The position numbers were made by a program, and so were the translations under genes. From assembly GCF_910594985.1 (NCBI RefSeq), contig NZ_CAJVCE010000009.1, positions 248,001 through 312,000 on the forward strand: a DNA stretch of 64,000 nt, in the 5' to 3' direction. How positions within the stretch are numbered: position 1 is the first letter of the stretch; each line of letters begins with the position of its first letter. The notes below the pieces were generated by a model. It was not told where the DNA came from and made no database searches. It saw only the letters and a program-made list of their open reading frames with translations. Source of the DNA: Paenibacillus allorhizosphaerae (lineage in GTDB: Bacteria; Bacillota; Bacilli; Paenibacillales; NBRC-103111). This document shows, one piece after another, positions 1 through 8,077 of this stretch.

Positions 1-84
1 ACCGAGGCTCTCCGAAAAACGTTCCTTGTTTCGGATAGCGGCGATTTGCTCTTTGCGCGATCGAGCCACCATTGTTTGTGAAGG

Positions 85-1440
85 TTATGCGAACCAGCCG
101 ATGACGGTTTGCACCAGCAAATACAAATTCAATACCGCGATCAGCACCCCGACGACCCAGGCTAACCATTTGAGCCAGCGCGGATTGGCGAACTCGCCCA
201 TTTTGGACCGGTCGCTGGTGAACATCACAAGCGGAATGACGGCAAACGACAGCTGCAGCGACAGGACGACTTGACTCAAGATGAGCAGCTGCGCCGTCCC
301 GCTCTCCCCGGCGATAGCGGTGACGATCACCGCCGGAATAATCGCGATCAGCCGCGTAATCAACCGTCGGAGCCAGGAAGGCAGCCGTATGTTCAGGAAG
401 CCTTCCATCACGATTTGACCGGCGAGCGTGCCGGTTAGCGTGGAATTTTGTCCGGAGGCGAGCAGTGCCACCCCGAACAAAATGCTGGCCATCGTCGTGC
501 CGAGCAGCGGAGCAAGTAGATGAAACGCATCGCCGATCTCGGCTACGCCGGTATACCCGGTCTGATGAAACGTCGCCGCGGCAATGATCAGGATGGCCGC
601 ATTGATGAACAGGGCGAAAAACAACGCGATGCTGGAATCCCATGTCGCATACTTGATCGCCTGCTTCTTTCCTTCCCGCGTCAGCTCGAACTGCCTCGTC
701 TGCACGATGGAGGAGTGGAGGTACAGGTTGTGCGGCATGACCGTTGCGCCGAGAATGGCGATGGCGATATACAGCATAGCAGGGTTCGTGACGATTTCCG
801 AGCTCGGCACAAACCCTCTCAACACCCCGCCGACATCCGGCTTCGACCAGATGATTTCCGCCAGAAAACAAAGGCCGATCGTAGCAATCAACGCAATAAC
901 CATTGCTTCTATGTAGCGGAAGCCTTTGTTTTGCAGCAGCAGCACGATGAGTACATCAATCACGGTGATGATGACTCCGTATAAAATCGGGATGCCGAAC
1001 AATAAATTGAGGGCGATGGCGGTTCCGATCACTTCCGCCAAATCGCATGCGGCGATCGCCAGCTCGCAGAGCACCCATAAGCCCATGGCGACAGGCCGGC
1101 TGTAATGGTCTCTGCACGCTTGCGCCAAATCTCTTCCGGTTACGATACCGAGCTTCCCGGCGAGCGCTTGCAGCAGTATCGCCATCAAGCTGGACAGCAG
1201 TATGACCGACAGCAGCGTATAGCCGAACATGGAGCCTCCGGCCAGGTCGGTCGCCCAGTTGCCGGGATCCATGTAGCCGACCGCCACCAAATAACCCGGA
1301 CCGGCAAAAGCCAGAAACTTTTTGATCCAGGAGCCGTGCTTCGGAATGCGCATCGACCGGTATACTTCCGGCAAACTTTTACCGCTCCGCTCCTTGCGCC
1401 AGCCATGGTTGTCGTCGCCCGCAGCCATTTCCTCACTCAT
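85..1440 (-). CDS. mntH: Nramp-family Mn2+/H+ symporter
   Basis: Proton-coupled divalent metal importer of the cytoplasmic membrane, most likely for Mn2+. The 451-residue protein has about 11 hydrophobic segments and the two Nramp signatures: DPGN in the first helix ([11 protein letters not shown], about residue 57) and MPHNLYLHS in the sixth (about residue 236). Both line the metal site in the family. The start is fixed by GGAGGTG ending six bases before the ATG. It is transcribed alone; the gene upstream ends in its own terminator. A 7-bp inverted repeat lies 38-64 bases upstream and could be an operator, but it does not match the compact MntR box. Confidence 0.95.
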   Translation of the reverse strand: MSEEMAAGDDNHGWRKERSGKSLPEVYRSMRIPKHGSWIKKFLAFAGPGYLVAVGYMDPGNWATDLAGGSMFGYTLLSVILLSSLMAILLQALAGKLGIVTGRDLAQACRDHYSRPVAMGLWVLCELAIAACDLAEVIGTAIALNLLFGIPILYGVIITVIDVLIVLLLQNKGFRYIEAMVIALIATIGLCFLAEIIWSKPDVGGVLRGFVPSSEIVTNPAMLYIAIAILGATVMPHNLYLHSSIVQTRQFELTREGKKQAIKYATWDSSIALFFALFINAAILIIAAATFHQTGYTGVAEIGDAFHLLAPLLGTTMASILFGVALLASGQNSTLTGTLAGQIVMEGFLNIRLPSWLRRLITRLIAIIPAVIVTAIAGESGTAQLLILSQVVLSLQLSFAVIPLVMFTSDRSKMGEFANPRWLKWLAWVVGVLIAVLNLYLLVQTVIGWFA

Positions 1441-1478
1441 GAAAACACCTCCGCTCTACATGGGACCAGCGAAAACTT

Positions 1479-1503
1479 TTGCCCGGATACAACTTTCGGG
1501 CAA
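1479..1503. promoter_or_regulatory. Inverted repeat upstream of mntH
   Basis: Perfect arms TTGCCCG and CGGGCAA are separated by 11 bases, just upstream of the mntH ribosome site. Metalloregulator control is plausible from position, but the wide spacing differs from the known MntR box, so the binding protein is unknown. Confidence 0.3.
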
Positions 1504-1517
1504 TAAAGATGCACCTT

Positions 1518-1551
1518 TTAAAAAAGCACCGGGCTTAAGCCTCCGTGCTTT
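1518..1551 (-). terminator. Rho-independent terminator of the PCYCGC lipoprotein gene
   Basis: On the minus strand an AAAGCAC/GTGCTTT stem, with an inner GGCTTAAGCC pairing, is followed by a run of Ts. It ends the upstream lipoprotein gene and separates it from mntH. Confidence 0.8.
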
Positions 1552-1594
1552 GCATTTACCGATATGATATGCGGCATGGGCGGAATGGTTCCCG

Positions 1595-2071
1595 CTATGC
1601 CGAAGGCATCGGAGTAGGCGTAGGCTTTGCATACCCGGTTTTGTACGTTTGCTCGATGAACTTGCGGATTTCAAGATCGGACTTTCCATCCTGTTTCATG
1701 CGAATCGACTGCACGGCAATTTCCAGGCATACGTCGCAGCGTGTACCGTGATCGTCCCATACGATGGAGCCGTCCGCATTCTTCTTCTGTATAAAGCAGT
1801 TCAGATTGCTTTGATGGCCGGCGCTCTCGCCGCAGCCGCAAAAGCAAGGAATCCACTGCAAAAGGTCGGTTGCTTGTCCCGCCGCCTGGTAGACTACCCG
1901 AATCGGCTCCGGTTTATTCTTCAGAAATTCCGGCAGCACGCCGGCGGAAGCCGTTTGTTCCCGCAAATCGCCGTTCGGCGCTTTATGTTGATGCTGCTGC
2001 GCTTGTTCCTTCGGGCTGCACGCGCTAACGAGCGTCGCTGCCAGAATCACGAGCAATGCCGCTTTTTTCAT
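1595..2071 (-). CDS. PCYCGC-motif lipoprotein
   Basis: Secreted, membrane-anchored lipoprotein of 158 residues. The signal peptide begins MKKAALLV and ends in the lipobox VSAC, so the mature protein starts at Cys18. The core carries WIPCFCGCGE, a variant (Phe for Tyr) of the PCYCGC motif that names the family, and further Cys in NLNCF and RCDVCLE. The cysteine-rich pattern suggests metal or haem binding or redox work, but no function is established for the family. The start was placed at position 2071 because GAGGTGA sits 7 bases upstream; a longer frame has no ribosome site. A short Pro/Thr-rich tail ends the protein. Confidence 0.8.
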   Translation of the reverse strand: MKKAALLVILAATLVSACSPKEQAQQHQHKAPNGDLREQTASAGVLPEFLKNKPEPIRVVYQAAGQATDLLQWIPCFCGCGESAGHQSNLNCFIQKKNADGSIVWDDHGTRCDVCLEIAVQSIRMKQDGKSDLEIRKFIEQTYKTGYAKPTPTPMPSA

Positions 2072-2164
2072 ACGATTTCTCACCTCAGTCAACAATATAC
2101 CACGCACTGTCATCTATGGCAAAACGAGCCTCATCCACGCGGCGCCGACCTCTGCAAACGCACC

Positions 2165-2191
2165 AAAAAAGCGCGCCCTCGTTGGACGCGC
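2165..2191 (-). terminator. Terminator of the rsbV-rsbW-sigB operon
   Basis: Minus-strand stem GCGCGTCC/GGGCGCGC with a short loop, followed by six Ts, lies two bases beyond the sigma factor stop codon. Confidence 0.85.
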
Positions 2192-2193
2192 CT

Positions 2194-2967
2194 TCAGCCG
2201 TAGCCTTCCTCTTCCTTAAAATAATGCTTCAGTTTATCCAACGCTCGCTTCTGTATGCGAGAGACGCTCATCTGCGACACGTTCAGCTGCTGTGCGATAA
2301 CGCGCTGCGACTGTCCCTCGACATAAGCGAGCTGCAGCACCTTCTGCTCCTCCGGCTTCAGGTGCACGAGCGCTCCCCGGAGCGCGAGCCGGTTCTCCAC
2401 CTGAGCGTAGGCATCGCTCGTACTTCCGATCACATCGCCGATGGTTGAGCCGTTATCTTCCGCAGACAGCGGCGTATCGAGCGATACATAATGGTAATAA
2501 TCGCGGCCGGCCAAGATTTCAATCGTTTCCTCGACGGAAAGCTCCATCTCGGCGGCAATTTCATCGACGTTGGGAGAGCGTTCGAACTTTACCGTCAACG
2601 TGTCGATGACCTGCTGGATTTGGTTTCCTTTTTCCTTAATGCGCCGCGGTACCTGGACGTACCACGATTTATCCCGCAAATAATTTTTCATATGGCCGAT
2701 GACGCTTTTCATCATGTAGGCTTCAAATTGCACGCCGATCGACAAATCGAATTGCGACAGCAGCTTCAGTACCGACATTTGCCCCACCTGGTATAAATCC
2801 TCAAATAGATCGGGGCGATTGCGGGACATTTTGCCGGCGGCCATCTTCACCATCGGCTCATACTTCTGCAGCAGCACGGTGGCAATCTCGTTGCAGCCGG
2901 TTTGCTGATATTGTACGATAAGCTCCTCAGCGCTTACGTTTGCGAATCGCTCCGAATTGATTTTCAT
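2194..2967 (-). CDS. sigB: SigB/SigF-group RNA polymerase sigma factor
   Basis: Alternative sigma factor of 257 residues, the usual size for the SigB/SigF/SigG group. Region 2 is visible around residues 40-105 (LFEDLYQVGQMSVLKLLSQFD, then FEAYMMKSVIGHMKNYLRD), region 3 around 110-170, and region 4 with its helix-turn-helix around 205-245 (GQSQRVIAQQLNVSQMSVSRIQ). Its ATG overlaps the rsbW stop, so synthesis of sigma and its antagonist is probably coupled. The operon order rsbV-rsbW-sigma and a SigB-type promoter upstream argue for SigB rather than sporulation SigF: the sporulation operon has the same order, but its promoter is read by SigH. Without a phylogeny, group membership is certain but the paralogue name is not. 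Confidence 0.9.
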   Translation of the reverse strand: MKINSERFANVSAEELIVQYQQTGCNEIATVLLQKYEPMVKMAAGKMSRNRPDLFEDLYQVGQMSVLKLLSQFDLSIGVQFEAYMMKSVIGHMKNYLRDKSWYVQVPRRIKEKGNQIQQVIDTLTVKFERSPNVDEIAAEMELSVEETIEILAGRDYYHYVSLDTPLSAEDNGSTIGDVIGSTSDAYAQVENRLALRGALVHLKPEEQKVLQLAYVEGQSQRVIAQQLNVSQMSVSRIQKRALDKLKHYFKEEEGYG

Positions 2968-3443
2968 ACCATTTCCTCGCTTTTGTACACCCGCTTGGTC
3001 ATGACCACTTCGGTACCGGCACCGGTGTGTACTTCTACGTCATCCATGAGCGCCTGCATCAAGTAAATGCCGAGCCCGCCCACGCGAACTTCATCCAAGC
3101 TTTTGCCCAGCAGCGGCTCCGCCTGCTGCGCTTTTTCCACAAAATCGAAGCTTGGGCCGAAATCCTTCACGGAAATGCGGAGGCCATCCTCGATCCGTTC
3201 GAACCGCACCTCCAGCTCTCCGGGACTGCCCGGATCGTAGGCGTGCACAACCGCGTTGTTGCAAGCTTCCGCAACCGCCACCTTCATATCCTCGATCTCC
3301 TCGTAGGAAAAGCCGAGCTTCGAACAAATACCGTACAGCGTCAGCCGAACGAGATCGATGAATTCCGCCTCGGCCGGCACAGTGAGACTAACGACTTGAG
3401 ATTCACGTTTCATGTTCTTCGCTTCTATCCTTTCTTTATGCAT
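2964..3443 (-). CDS. rsbW: Anti-sigma factor / serine kinase RsbW
   Basis: GHKL-type serine kinase that binds the sigma factor and inactivates it, and that phosphorylates the antagonist RsbV. The ATP-site motifs are intact: N box EACNNAVVHAY (about residue 59), G1 DFGPSFDF (about 95) and G2 GGLGIYLMQALMDDV (about 122). The frame begins at an ATG overlapping the rsbV stop (TAATG). A second in-frame ATG at position 3413, preceded by AAAGGATAG, would give 149 residues and is a credible alternative. The gene overlaps sigB by 4 bases. Confidence 0.93.
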   Translation of the reverse strand: MHKERIEAKNMKRESQVVSLTVPAEAEFIDLVRLTLYGICSKLGFSYEEIEDMKVAVAEACNNAVVHAYDPGSPGELEVRFERIEDGLRISVKDFGPSFDFVEKAQQAEPLLGKSLDEVRVGGLGIYLMQALMDDVEVHTGAGTEVVMTKRVYKSEEMV

Positions 3444-3796
3444 TAATGGGCCGTGCTGTTCGAAGCAAACGACGTATCGGAAGGCTGCAAGAACGGAGTA
3501 ATGCCCGTCAAATCAAACAGCCGCTTAATTTTCAAAGGGATTTCCTCTACGGCAAAGTGCGCGTTCAGCAAATCTCTTGCTTTTAATACCGATACAATCA
3601 CACCGATGCCTGTGCTGTCAATATACTCCAATCTCTTCAAATTCAAGATGAGCTGTCGGCCCGTATCCGCAATGAGCGGATCCAGCGTCCGGCGCAATTC
3701 CCCCACCTTCGATAAATCGAGCTCCCCCGTAATCCATACCATATTCCGACCTTCCTTGCGCATCATGTCAATCTGAAAAGACTCCCGCCTTGTCAT
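3443..3796 (-). CDS. rsbV: Anti-anti-sigma factor RsbV (STAS domain)
   Basis: STAS-domain antagonist of RsbW. When dephosphorylated it captures RsbW and frees the sigma factor. The phosphorylatable serine lies in the conserved YIDSTGIGVIVS segment (about residue 60). The 117-residue length is typical. GGAGGAG lies 7 bases before the ATG. It is the first gene of the operon and is preceded by a SigB-type promoter, so the system is probably autoregulated. The REC-PP2C phosphatase at 28.6-29.7 kb is a candidate for its dephosphorylation. Confidence 0.93.
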   Translation of the reverse strand: MTRRESFQIDMMRKEGRNMVWITGELDLSKVGELRRTLDPLIADTGRQLILNLKRLEYIDSTGIGVIVSVLKARDLLNAHFAVEEIPLKIKRLFDLTGITPFLQPSDTSFASNSTAH

Positions 3797-3868
3797 CGTG
3801 ATTCCTCCTCCGAATACGGCCTGTCTCGTTACTATCGCGTGGCTGCATCCGTTATCGTTTTGTTCTCA

Positions 3869-3894
3869 TTACCCGTTGATCCGCGGATTGAAAC
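3869..3894 (-). promoter_or_regulatory. SigB-type promoter of rsbV-rsbW-sigB
   Basis: On the minus strand GTTTCA, a 14-base spacer and GGGTAA match the Bacillus SigB consensus (GTTTAA-N12 to 15-GGGWAW) with one mismatch. It lies about 75 bases upstream of the rsbV start and has the same architecture as the element at 4461-4486. Confidence 0.75.
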
Positions 3895-3912
3895 AACCGC
3901 CTCCGATACGAG

Positions 3913-4410
3913 TTACGTTTTTGCCGTCTTCGGTGCGGTGCCGGCTGGGGCTTGCGACTGATGATGGCCATTCGCGGGCTTGTCCTTTTTCGGCCGCAGC
4001 GTATGCCAAAGATCGAGCAGGACGGGGACGCTTTGCAGCAGGGCAGCGGCTTTGCTCCCCGGCCGTCCGGAGCCGTTCTCCGCCTTCCGGCGAATCGTGC
4101 CTGCCGCAGCGGCGGAAACCTGCTTCATCGAAGACGTCACTTCCTGCACGGCATCGCCGATATGCTTGACCGAATATACGACCGGATCGAAGGCGTACAG
4201 TTTGTTGCGCACGTCTACCGCCACCTCATTCGTATGACGCAGCAGCGTGGTCGCTTCCGTACCGACCGTATGGAGCTGCTGCTGCATCTCTTTGATCGTC
4301 ACGCCGGTCTGGGCAAGCATGTTGGACACGGTGCGCAGCGTCCGAATCAAGCAGATGACTAGAACGATAAACCCTATGGCGGCCACAGCCGCACTGATCT
4401 GAATAAGCAT
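3913..4410 (-). CDS. DUF948 membrane protein (YtxG-like general stress protein)
   Basis: Predicted single-pass membrane protein of 165 residues. One N-terminal transmembrane helix (about residues 5-27) is followed by a long helical region with the DUF948 pattern (RTVSNMLAQTGVTIKEMQ, about 30-110). The C-terminal tail is low-complexity and rich in Lys, Pro and Ala. The second of two close ATGs was chosen because AAAGG sits 9 bases before it and abuts the first. Family members in Bacillus are general stress proteins of unknown biochemical role. A SigB-type promoter (4461-4486) precedes this copy, which supports membership in the SigB regulon. Confidence 0.82.
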   Translation of the reverse strand: MLIQISAAVAAIGFIVLVICLIRTLRTVSNMLAQTGVTIKEMQQQLHTVGTEATTLLRHTNEVAVDVRNKLYAFDPVVYSVKHIGDAVQEVTSSMKQVSAAAAGTIRRKAENGSGRPGSKAAALLQSVPVLLDLWHTLRPKKDKPANGHHQSQAPAGTAPKTAKT

Positions 4411-4460
4411 GGCTAACATCCTTTCTTGATCGTATTGGAAGTATTGGAATGTCCGCTTTT

Positions 4461-4486
4461 TTACCCTCTCGGGACAGAACTGAAAC
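4461..4486 (-). promoter_or_regulatory. SigB-type promoter of the DUF948 gene
   Basis: Minus-strand GTTTCA-N14-GGGTAA, identical in both hexamers and in spacing to the promoter of rsbV. It lies about 50 bases upstream of the DUF948 start codon. Confidence 0.75.
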
Positions 4487-4664
4487 TTGCCTTCGAGGCG
4501 ATGTCTGCTGCCGTTGTTTCATCCCCGGGTGCGATGGTTAAAAGAATGACAAGCAGGCACCGCACAGGCGCTTGCTTTACGCGGAAGCCGGATACGCACA
4601 TTCCGTTCCGGCTGTCCGCTCCAGGCATGATAAAACTGAACACGATATACGGGAGGGATTTAGA

Positions 4665-5135
4665 ATGGCGAAACCAATGGAGAAAGCTTCGATCAAAAAG
4701 GCTGATCTGCAGCAGTTGCTGAACGGACAAGTTGCGAACTGGGCGATGCTGTACATAAAAATCCACCAATACCACTGGTATGTGAAAGGTCCGCATTTTT
4801 ACACGCTGCACCAAAAGTTTGAGGAGCTGTACAAAGAAGTGGATCAATATATGGATAAGATCGCGGAACGCATCCTTGCGCTCGGCGGGTCGCCGGTGTC
4901 CACGACGAAAGAGATTCTGGCTTCGGCAACGATCAAGGAAGATAAGCCGGGGCTGGACGCGGAACAAATGGTGGCGAAGCTTACCGCCGATTACGAGCTG
5001 CTGATCGACGAAATGGGCCTCGCCATGCAGGTTGCGGAGGAGCATGGGGACGACGGCACGGCCGATATGCTGCTCGGCATGCGCACCAGCCTCGAAACGC
5101 ATGTGTGGATGCTGAAGTCTTACTTGGGCAAATAA
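4665..5135 (+). CDS. dps: Dps-family ferritin-like DNA-protection protein
   Basis: Mini-ferritin of 156 residues, expected to form a dodecamer that oxidises and stores iron with H2O2 and so protects DNA under starvation and oxidative stress. The ferroxidase motif is clear near residues 27-60: IHQYHWYVKGPHF supplies the His ligands and EVDQYMDKIAERI the acidic ligands of the adjacent subunit. GGGAGGG lies 8 bases before the chosen ATG, which excludes an upstream in-frame ATG. The gene diverges from the DUF948 gene. Bacillus dps is SigB-dependent, but I found no good SigB promoter on this strand. Confidence 0.93.
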   Translation: MAKPMEKASIKKADLQQLLNGQVANWAMLYIKIHQYHWYVKGPHFYTLHQKFEELYKEVDQYMDKIAERILALGGSPVSTTKEILASATIKEDKPGLDAEQMVAKLTADYELLIDEMGLAMQVAEEHGDDGTADMLLGMRTSLETHVWMLKSYLGK

Positions 5136-5186
5136 TCCGGCGACCTAGCATGCAAACAGCGTCGCAAGTACATCAGGTGAAAGCGA

Positions 5187-5226
5187 AAAGCCGCACCCCC
5201 GTGAGCTTACGGAGTTGCGGCTTTTT
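5187..5226. terminator. Bidirectional terminator between dps and the acyltransferase gene
   Basis: Stem AAAAGCCGCA(C)/(G)TTGCGGCTTTT is flanked by A and T tracts on the two sides, so it can act in both directions. The last codons and the stop of the acyltransferase gene form one arm and the loop. Confidence 0.85.
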
Positions 5227-6292
5227 CTTTGACGTAATTCAGCTTGTGCAGCGATCTCGGAACGATCGTTTGCTTCAGCCGGGCATGCAGCGGTTTCTCT
5301 ATCCAGCGGTATACGAAGAGACAGAACAGCAATGCGAAGACGTAACATACGGTGACCGTTGCCGGTATGCCGACAAAGTCCGCCAGATGCGCGGCTCTTG
5401 CCAACTTGAGCATAATGGATAGCGCAGGCAAGCTGGCGAGCAAAATCGAATAAGAGGCGTCGCCGCAAGCGGCAAGCGGCTTTAAGAACCGCGAGTAAGC
5501 CGCCTTCCATTGAACGACCCCGGTCAAGATGAGAGCGGAGCCTGCTGTGTAAAGTAAGTCGACGTAAGGAAAATTCGGAAATTTCAATCGCAGCAGCCAA
5601 AGCACCGGATACAACGCCGCGCCCGACGCGAGCCATAATACGCTGCTTCCTCTTATTTTATTGCGCTGAGCCGCATAAGCGACAAGGACGCCAGAGAAAA
5701 ACTCCAGATGAATTTCACTGAACAAAAATTGAAGCAGCAGCGTATCCTTCACTTGAATGAATCCGAGCGCATGCAGCACAATCATTGACAGCCATGAGGA
5801 AAACACGGCGATCGCCAGTTTCTCCCGCAATACGAACAACAGTGAGAATATGAGATAAAAACAAATGACGTAGCTCAATGACCAGGCTACCCCCAAGATC
5901 GGAGCGTGCGCCTGAGGCCATAAAAGCATCGACCGGATGATGACGGAAGGCTCCCGTTCGTACCCGAGCCCGAAAGCCGGATACATGAAGTAGATCGGGA
6001 CGACGGCCGCCATAATAAGCCAGTACAGCGGATAAATCCGCAAAAATCGTTTGAGCAAAAAAGGCGCCGCCTCCGCCTGATTTCCAAACCGGTCCCGGTA
6101 CAAGGTATACATCAAATACCCGGTCAAGGCAAAAAAGAAAGTGTATGCGCCGGACTTCCCCAGCGAGCTGACGCCGAGAAAATCGTATTGAAAGTACTTC
6201 TGTCCCATTTGCGATGCATGAAAAAGCATGACGAGCATGACGGCGATCCCTCGCGCCGCCTGAATCGGCATCATTTGCAGCTTCGGTTTCAT
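5207..6292 (-). CDS. Acyltransferase 3 family membrane protein
   Basis: Integral membrane O-acyltransferase of 361 residues with about ten hydrophobic segments. The family signature is at the N terminus: IQAARGIAVMLVMLFHAS (about residues 11-28), with the arginine and catalytic-type histidine, followed by SGAYTFFFALTGYLMY. Family members acetylate sugars, peptidoglycan, exopolysaccharide or lipids; nothing here reveals the acceptor. The usual annotated frame begins at a TTG without a ribosome site. The ATG at 6292 has AAGGA 11 bases upstream and GGAG close by, and was preferred. No glycan cluster surrounds it. Confidence 0.85.
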   Translation of the reverse strand: MKPKLQMMPIQAARGIAVMLVMLFHASQMGQKYFQYDFLGVSSLGKSGAYTFFFALTGYLMYTLYRDRFGNQAEAAPFLLKRFLRIYPLYWLIMAAVVPIYFMYPAFGLGYEREPSVIIRSMLLWPQAHAPILGVAWSLSYVICFYLIFSLLFVLREKLAIAVFSSWLSMIVLHALGFIQVKDTLLLQFLFSEIHLEFFSGVLVAYAAQRNKIRGSSVLWLASGAALYPVLWLLRLKFPNFPYVDLLYTAGSALILTGVVQWKAAYSRFLKPLAACGDASYSILLASLPALSIMLKLARAAHLADFVGIPATVTVCYVFALLFCLFVYRWIEKPLHARLKQTIVPRSLHKLNYVKEKAATP

Positions 6293-6397
6293 TTCTCCAG
6301 GCCATCCTTCTCTATGTTTGTGCCTAGTATCGCACAGCAAGATGAAGAAAATATGACCCTAAGCTGAAAGGAGCCTTAAAGTTTGCTTAAAGCAAGC

Positions 6398-6871
6398 CTA
6401 CAGCACGACCGGATTGCCTCCGAACGCCGGCGCCGCGGGTGGTGCGGCAGCGGCCGGCGGCGGCTGCAATTGCTGCGAGGCCAATGCCGGTGTACCGGAC
6501 GAGCCTCCGGCCTGTGCAGGAGCGCCTTGTTCCATTTTGCTGATGCCCTGGAACACGCCTCCCTCGTCGATAATAAGCGATGCCGCGTTCGCATTACCGA
6601 ACAGTTGGCCCTTGGAAGTGATCGTCAGCTTTCCTGTGGCCGTCACATTGCCGTGCACGATGCCGGCAATAACAACGTCGCGCGCGGCAATATGCGAGTT
6701 GACCTTCGCCTGTTCCCCGACAGTCACGTCGCCTTCACAGCGCACGTCGCCGGTCAGCTGTCCTTCGATCCGAACGCCTGCGGCTGAATTGATCTTTCCT
6801 TCGAACACCGTTCCTTCCCCGATTAACGTATCGGTCGCATTCGGATTGATCATGTGTTTCTTCTTAAACAT
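6398..6871 (-). CDS. Bactofilin (polymer-forming cytoskeletal protein)
   Basis: Small cytoskeletal protein of 157 residues. Residues about 12-115 form the bactofilin right-handed beta-helix, visible as a short hydrophobic/glycine repeat (GTVFEGKINSAAGVRIEGQL, then GDVTVGEQAKVNSHIAARDV). A Pro/Ala/Gly-rich disordered tail follows. Members polymerise without nucleotide and recruit cell-wall enzymes. The ATG at 6871 was chosen because AAAGGGG precedes it by 9 bases and abuts the earlier ATG. It starts 27 bases after an M23 peptidase gene on the same strand, a recurring bacterial pairing, so the two probably act together on the wall. Confidence 0.92.
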   Translation of the reverse strand: MFKKKHMINPNATDTLIGEGTVFEGKINSAAGVRIEGQLTGDVRCEGDVTVGEQAKVNSHIAARDVVIAGIVHGNVTATGKLTITSKGQLFGNANAASLIIDEGGVFQGISKMEQGAPAQAGGSSGTPALASQQLQPPPAAAAPPAAPAFGGNPVVL

Positions 6872-6898
6872 TAACGTCATCCCCTTTCATTCATTGAA

Positions 6899-7882
6899 CT
6901 ATTTCAAATAGGGCCGCGGATCGACGCTTTGACCCTGTTTTAACACCTCGTAATGCAGGTGCGCTCCCGTGCTTCTCCCGGTGGAACCGACAAGGCCGAT
7001 ATAATCGCTCTTCTTCACCTTGTCGCCTTGCGACACCAATATTTTGTTTAAATGCATGTACCATGTCTTGATCCCGTTCGAATGGTCGATGAGAATGTTG
7101 TTGCCCCGGCTGTTATCGTATCCGGTGGAGGCGACGACGCCGTCCGCCGTTACCTTCACTTTCGTATTCTCGCGCTCGGCAATATCGAGCCCGGAATGAA
7201 AGCTCAGCCGGAAGGTGAACGGATCTTTGCGGTAACCGAATGGCGATGTGATCGTTCGGGAATCGATCGGCCAAATATCGGGCGTAATCCGCTGCAGCTG
7301 CTGCTTTTGCAGTACTTCTTCGCGCGTCTGGGCCAAATGAACCTGCAGTTCGCTCATTTGCTCCGTCAGCCCCCCGAATTGCTCCAGCGTTTCCTCCGAC
7401 AGCTTGACGATATCTTCGGGCTTCACCGGAATCATTTCCCCGCCGAGGCCTAGTCCCTTCGAAGCATACTGGTTCTCACCGGTGGTAGCCGAGGCGACCC
7501 CTTGCGGCAGTTCGCCGCCGGTGATCGAGCGCAAGTCTTCTTCAAGCTTCTTGACCTCCTCAATCTTCGTCTGGACCTCTTTCGCCTGCTCGGATAAGCG
7601 GATGACTTCGGTTTGCAGCTGTTCGATCGTCTTATTTTTGACCGCCATCTCCTGCGTGAACTGCGACGTTTTCCCGTTCAAATCGGTCTGCAGCATTTCA
7701 TTCGCTGACAGACTTTCGATTCGAAGCCCGTACACGTACAGCGACCAAAGCAGCACCCCGAACAGCAGAACTGCCGCAGCATATAGGACGAGAGGGGTAA
7801 ACCGCAATTGAACGACCGGGCGGTGCGCATTGTCAGGAATGATGACAAATGTGAGTTTGTTTTTTCCCCAATTGAGTTTCAT
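6899..7882 (-). CDS. M23-family (LytM) metallopeptidase with membrane anchor and coiled coil
   Basis: Probable peptidoglycan endopeptidase or wall-enzyme activator of 327 residues. It has a short cytoplasmic N terminus, one transmembrane helix (about residues 29-51), a coiled coil (about 65-125), a second helical stretch and a C-terminal M23 domain (about 215-327). Zinc-site motifs are present: H-S-G-L-D (HxxxD) in FHSGLDIA and HLHYE near the end, so it should be catalytically competent. AGAGGAG before the ATG at 7882 sets the start; a longer frame exists but lacks a ribosome site. It is the first gene of the bactofilin operon and diverges from the actin-like gene. Confidence 0.9.
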   Translation of the reverse strand: MKLNWGKNKLTFVIIPDNAHRPVVQLRFTPLVLYAAAVLLFGVLLWSLYVYGLRIESLSANEMLQTDLNGKTSQFTQEMAVKNKTIEQLQTEVIRLSEQAKEVQTKIEEVKKLEEDLRSITGGELPQGVASATTGENQYASKGLGLGGEMIPVKPEDIVKLSEETLEQFGGLTEQMSELQVHLAQTREEVLQKQQLQRITPDIWPIDSRTITSPFGYRKDPFTFRLSFHSGLDIAERENTKVKVTADGVVASTGYDNSRGNNILIDHSNGIKTWYMHLNKILVSQGDKVKKSDYIGLVGSTGRSTGAHLHYEVLKQGQSVDPRPYLK

Positions 7883-7961
7883 AACAGCTCCTCTGTCTTT
7901 GGGCATAACTGCCAATATGTCTTCTTTCCTTGCACATATTCTCCATTTTCCCGAAATTCCC

Positions 7962-7987
7962 TTTCGTTTTTTGTCGAACTAACGAAA
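7962..7987. repeat. Inverted repeat in the M23/ParM-like divergent promoter region
   Basis: Perfect 7-bp arms TTTCGTT and AACGAAA are separated by 12 bases in the AT-rich 195-base gap between the two divergent cytoskeleton-related genes. Its position suits a shared operator, but no known binding site is recognised. Confidence 0.3.
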
Positions 7988-8077
7988 AATAGGAAAATAG
8001 TAGCAGAGGATTCTACCGGTAAAAATCGAAATTAGTAGGTATATCGAGGCATTTTTTTGACATTGGAGAGGAGCAAA

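Noticed and set aside
1479-1503. MntR box upstream of mntH
   Set aside because: The arms are TTGCCCG/CGGGCAA, but the 11-base gap is too wide for the compact MntR site; kept only as an unassigned dyad.
4540-4664. SigB promoter for dps
   Set aside because: GTTTCA at about 4515 is followed by GGGTGC after only 5 bases; spacing and the -10 element do not fit.
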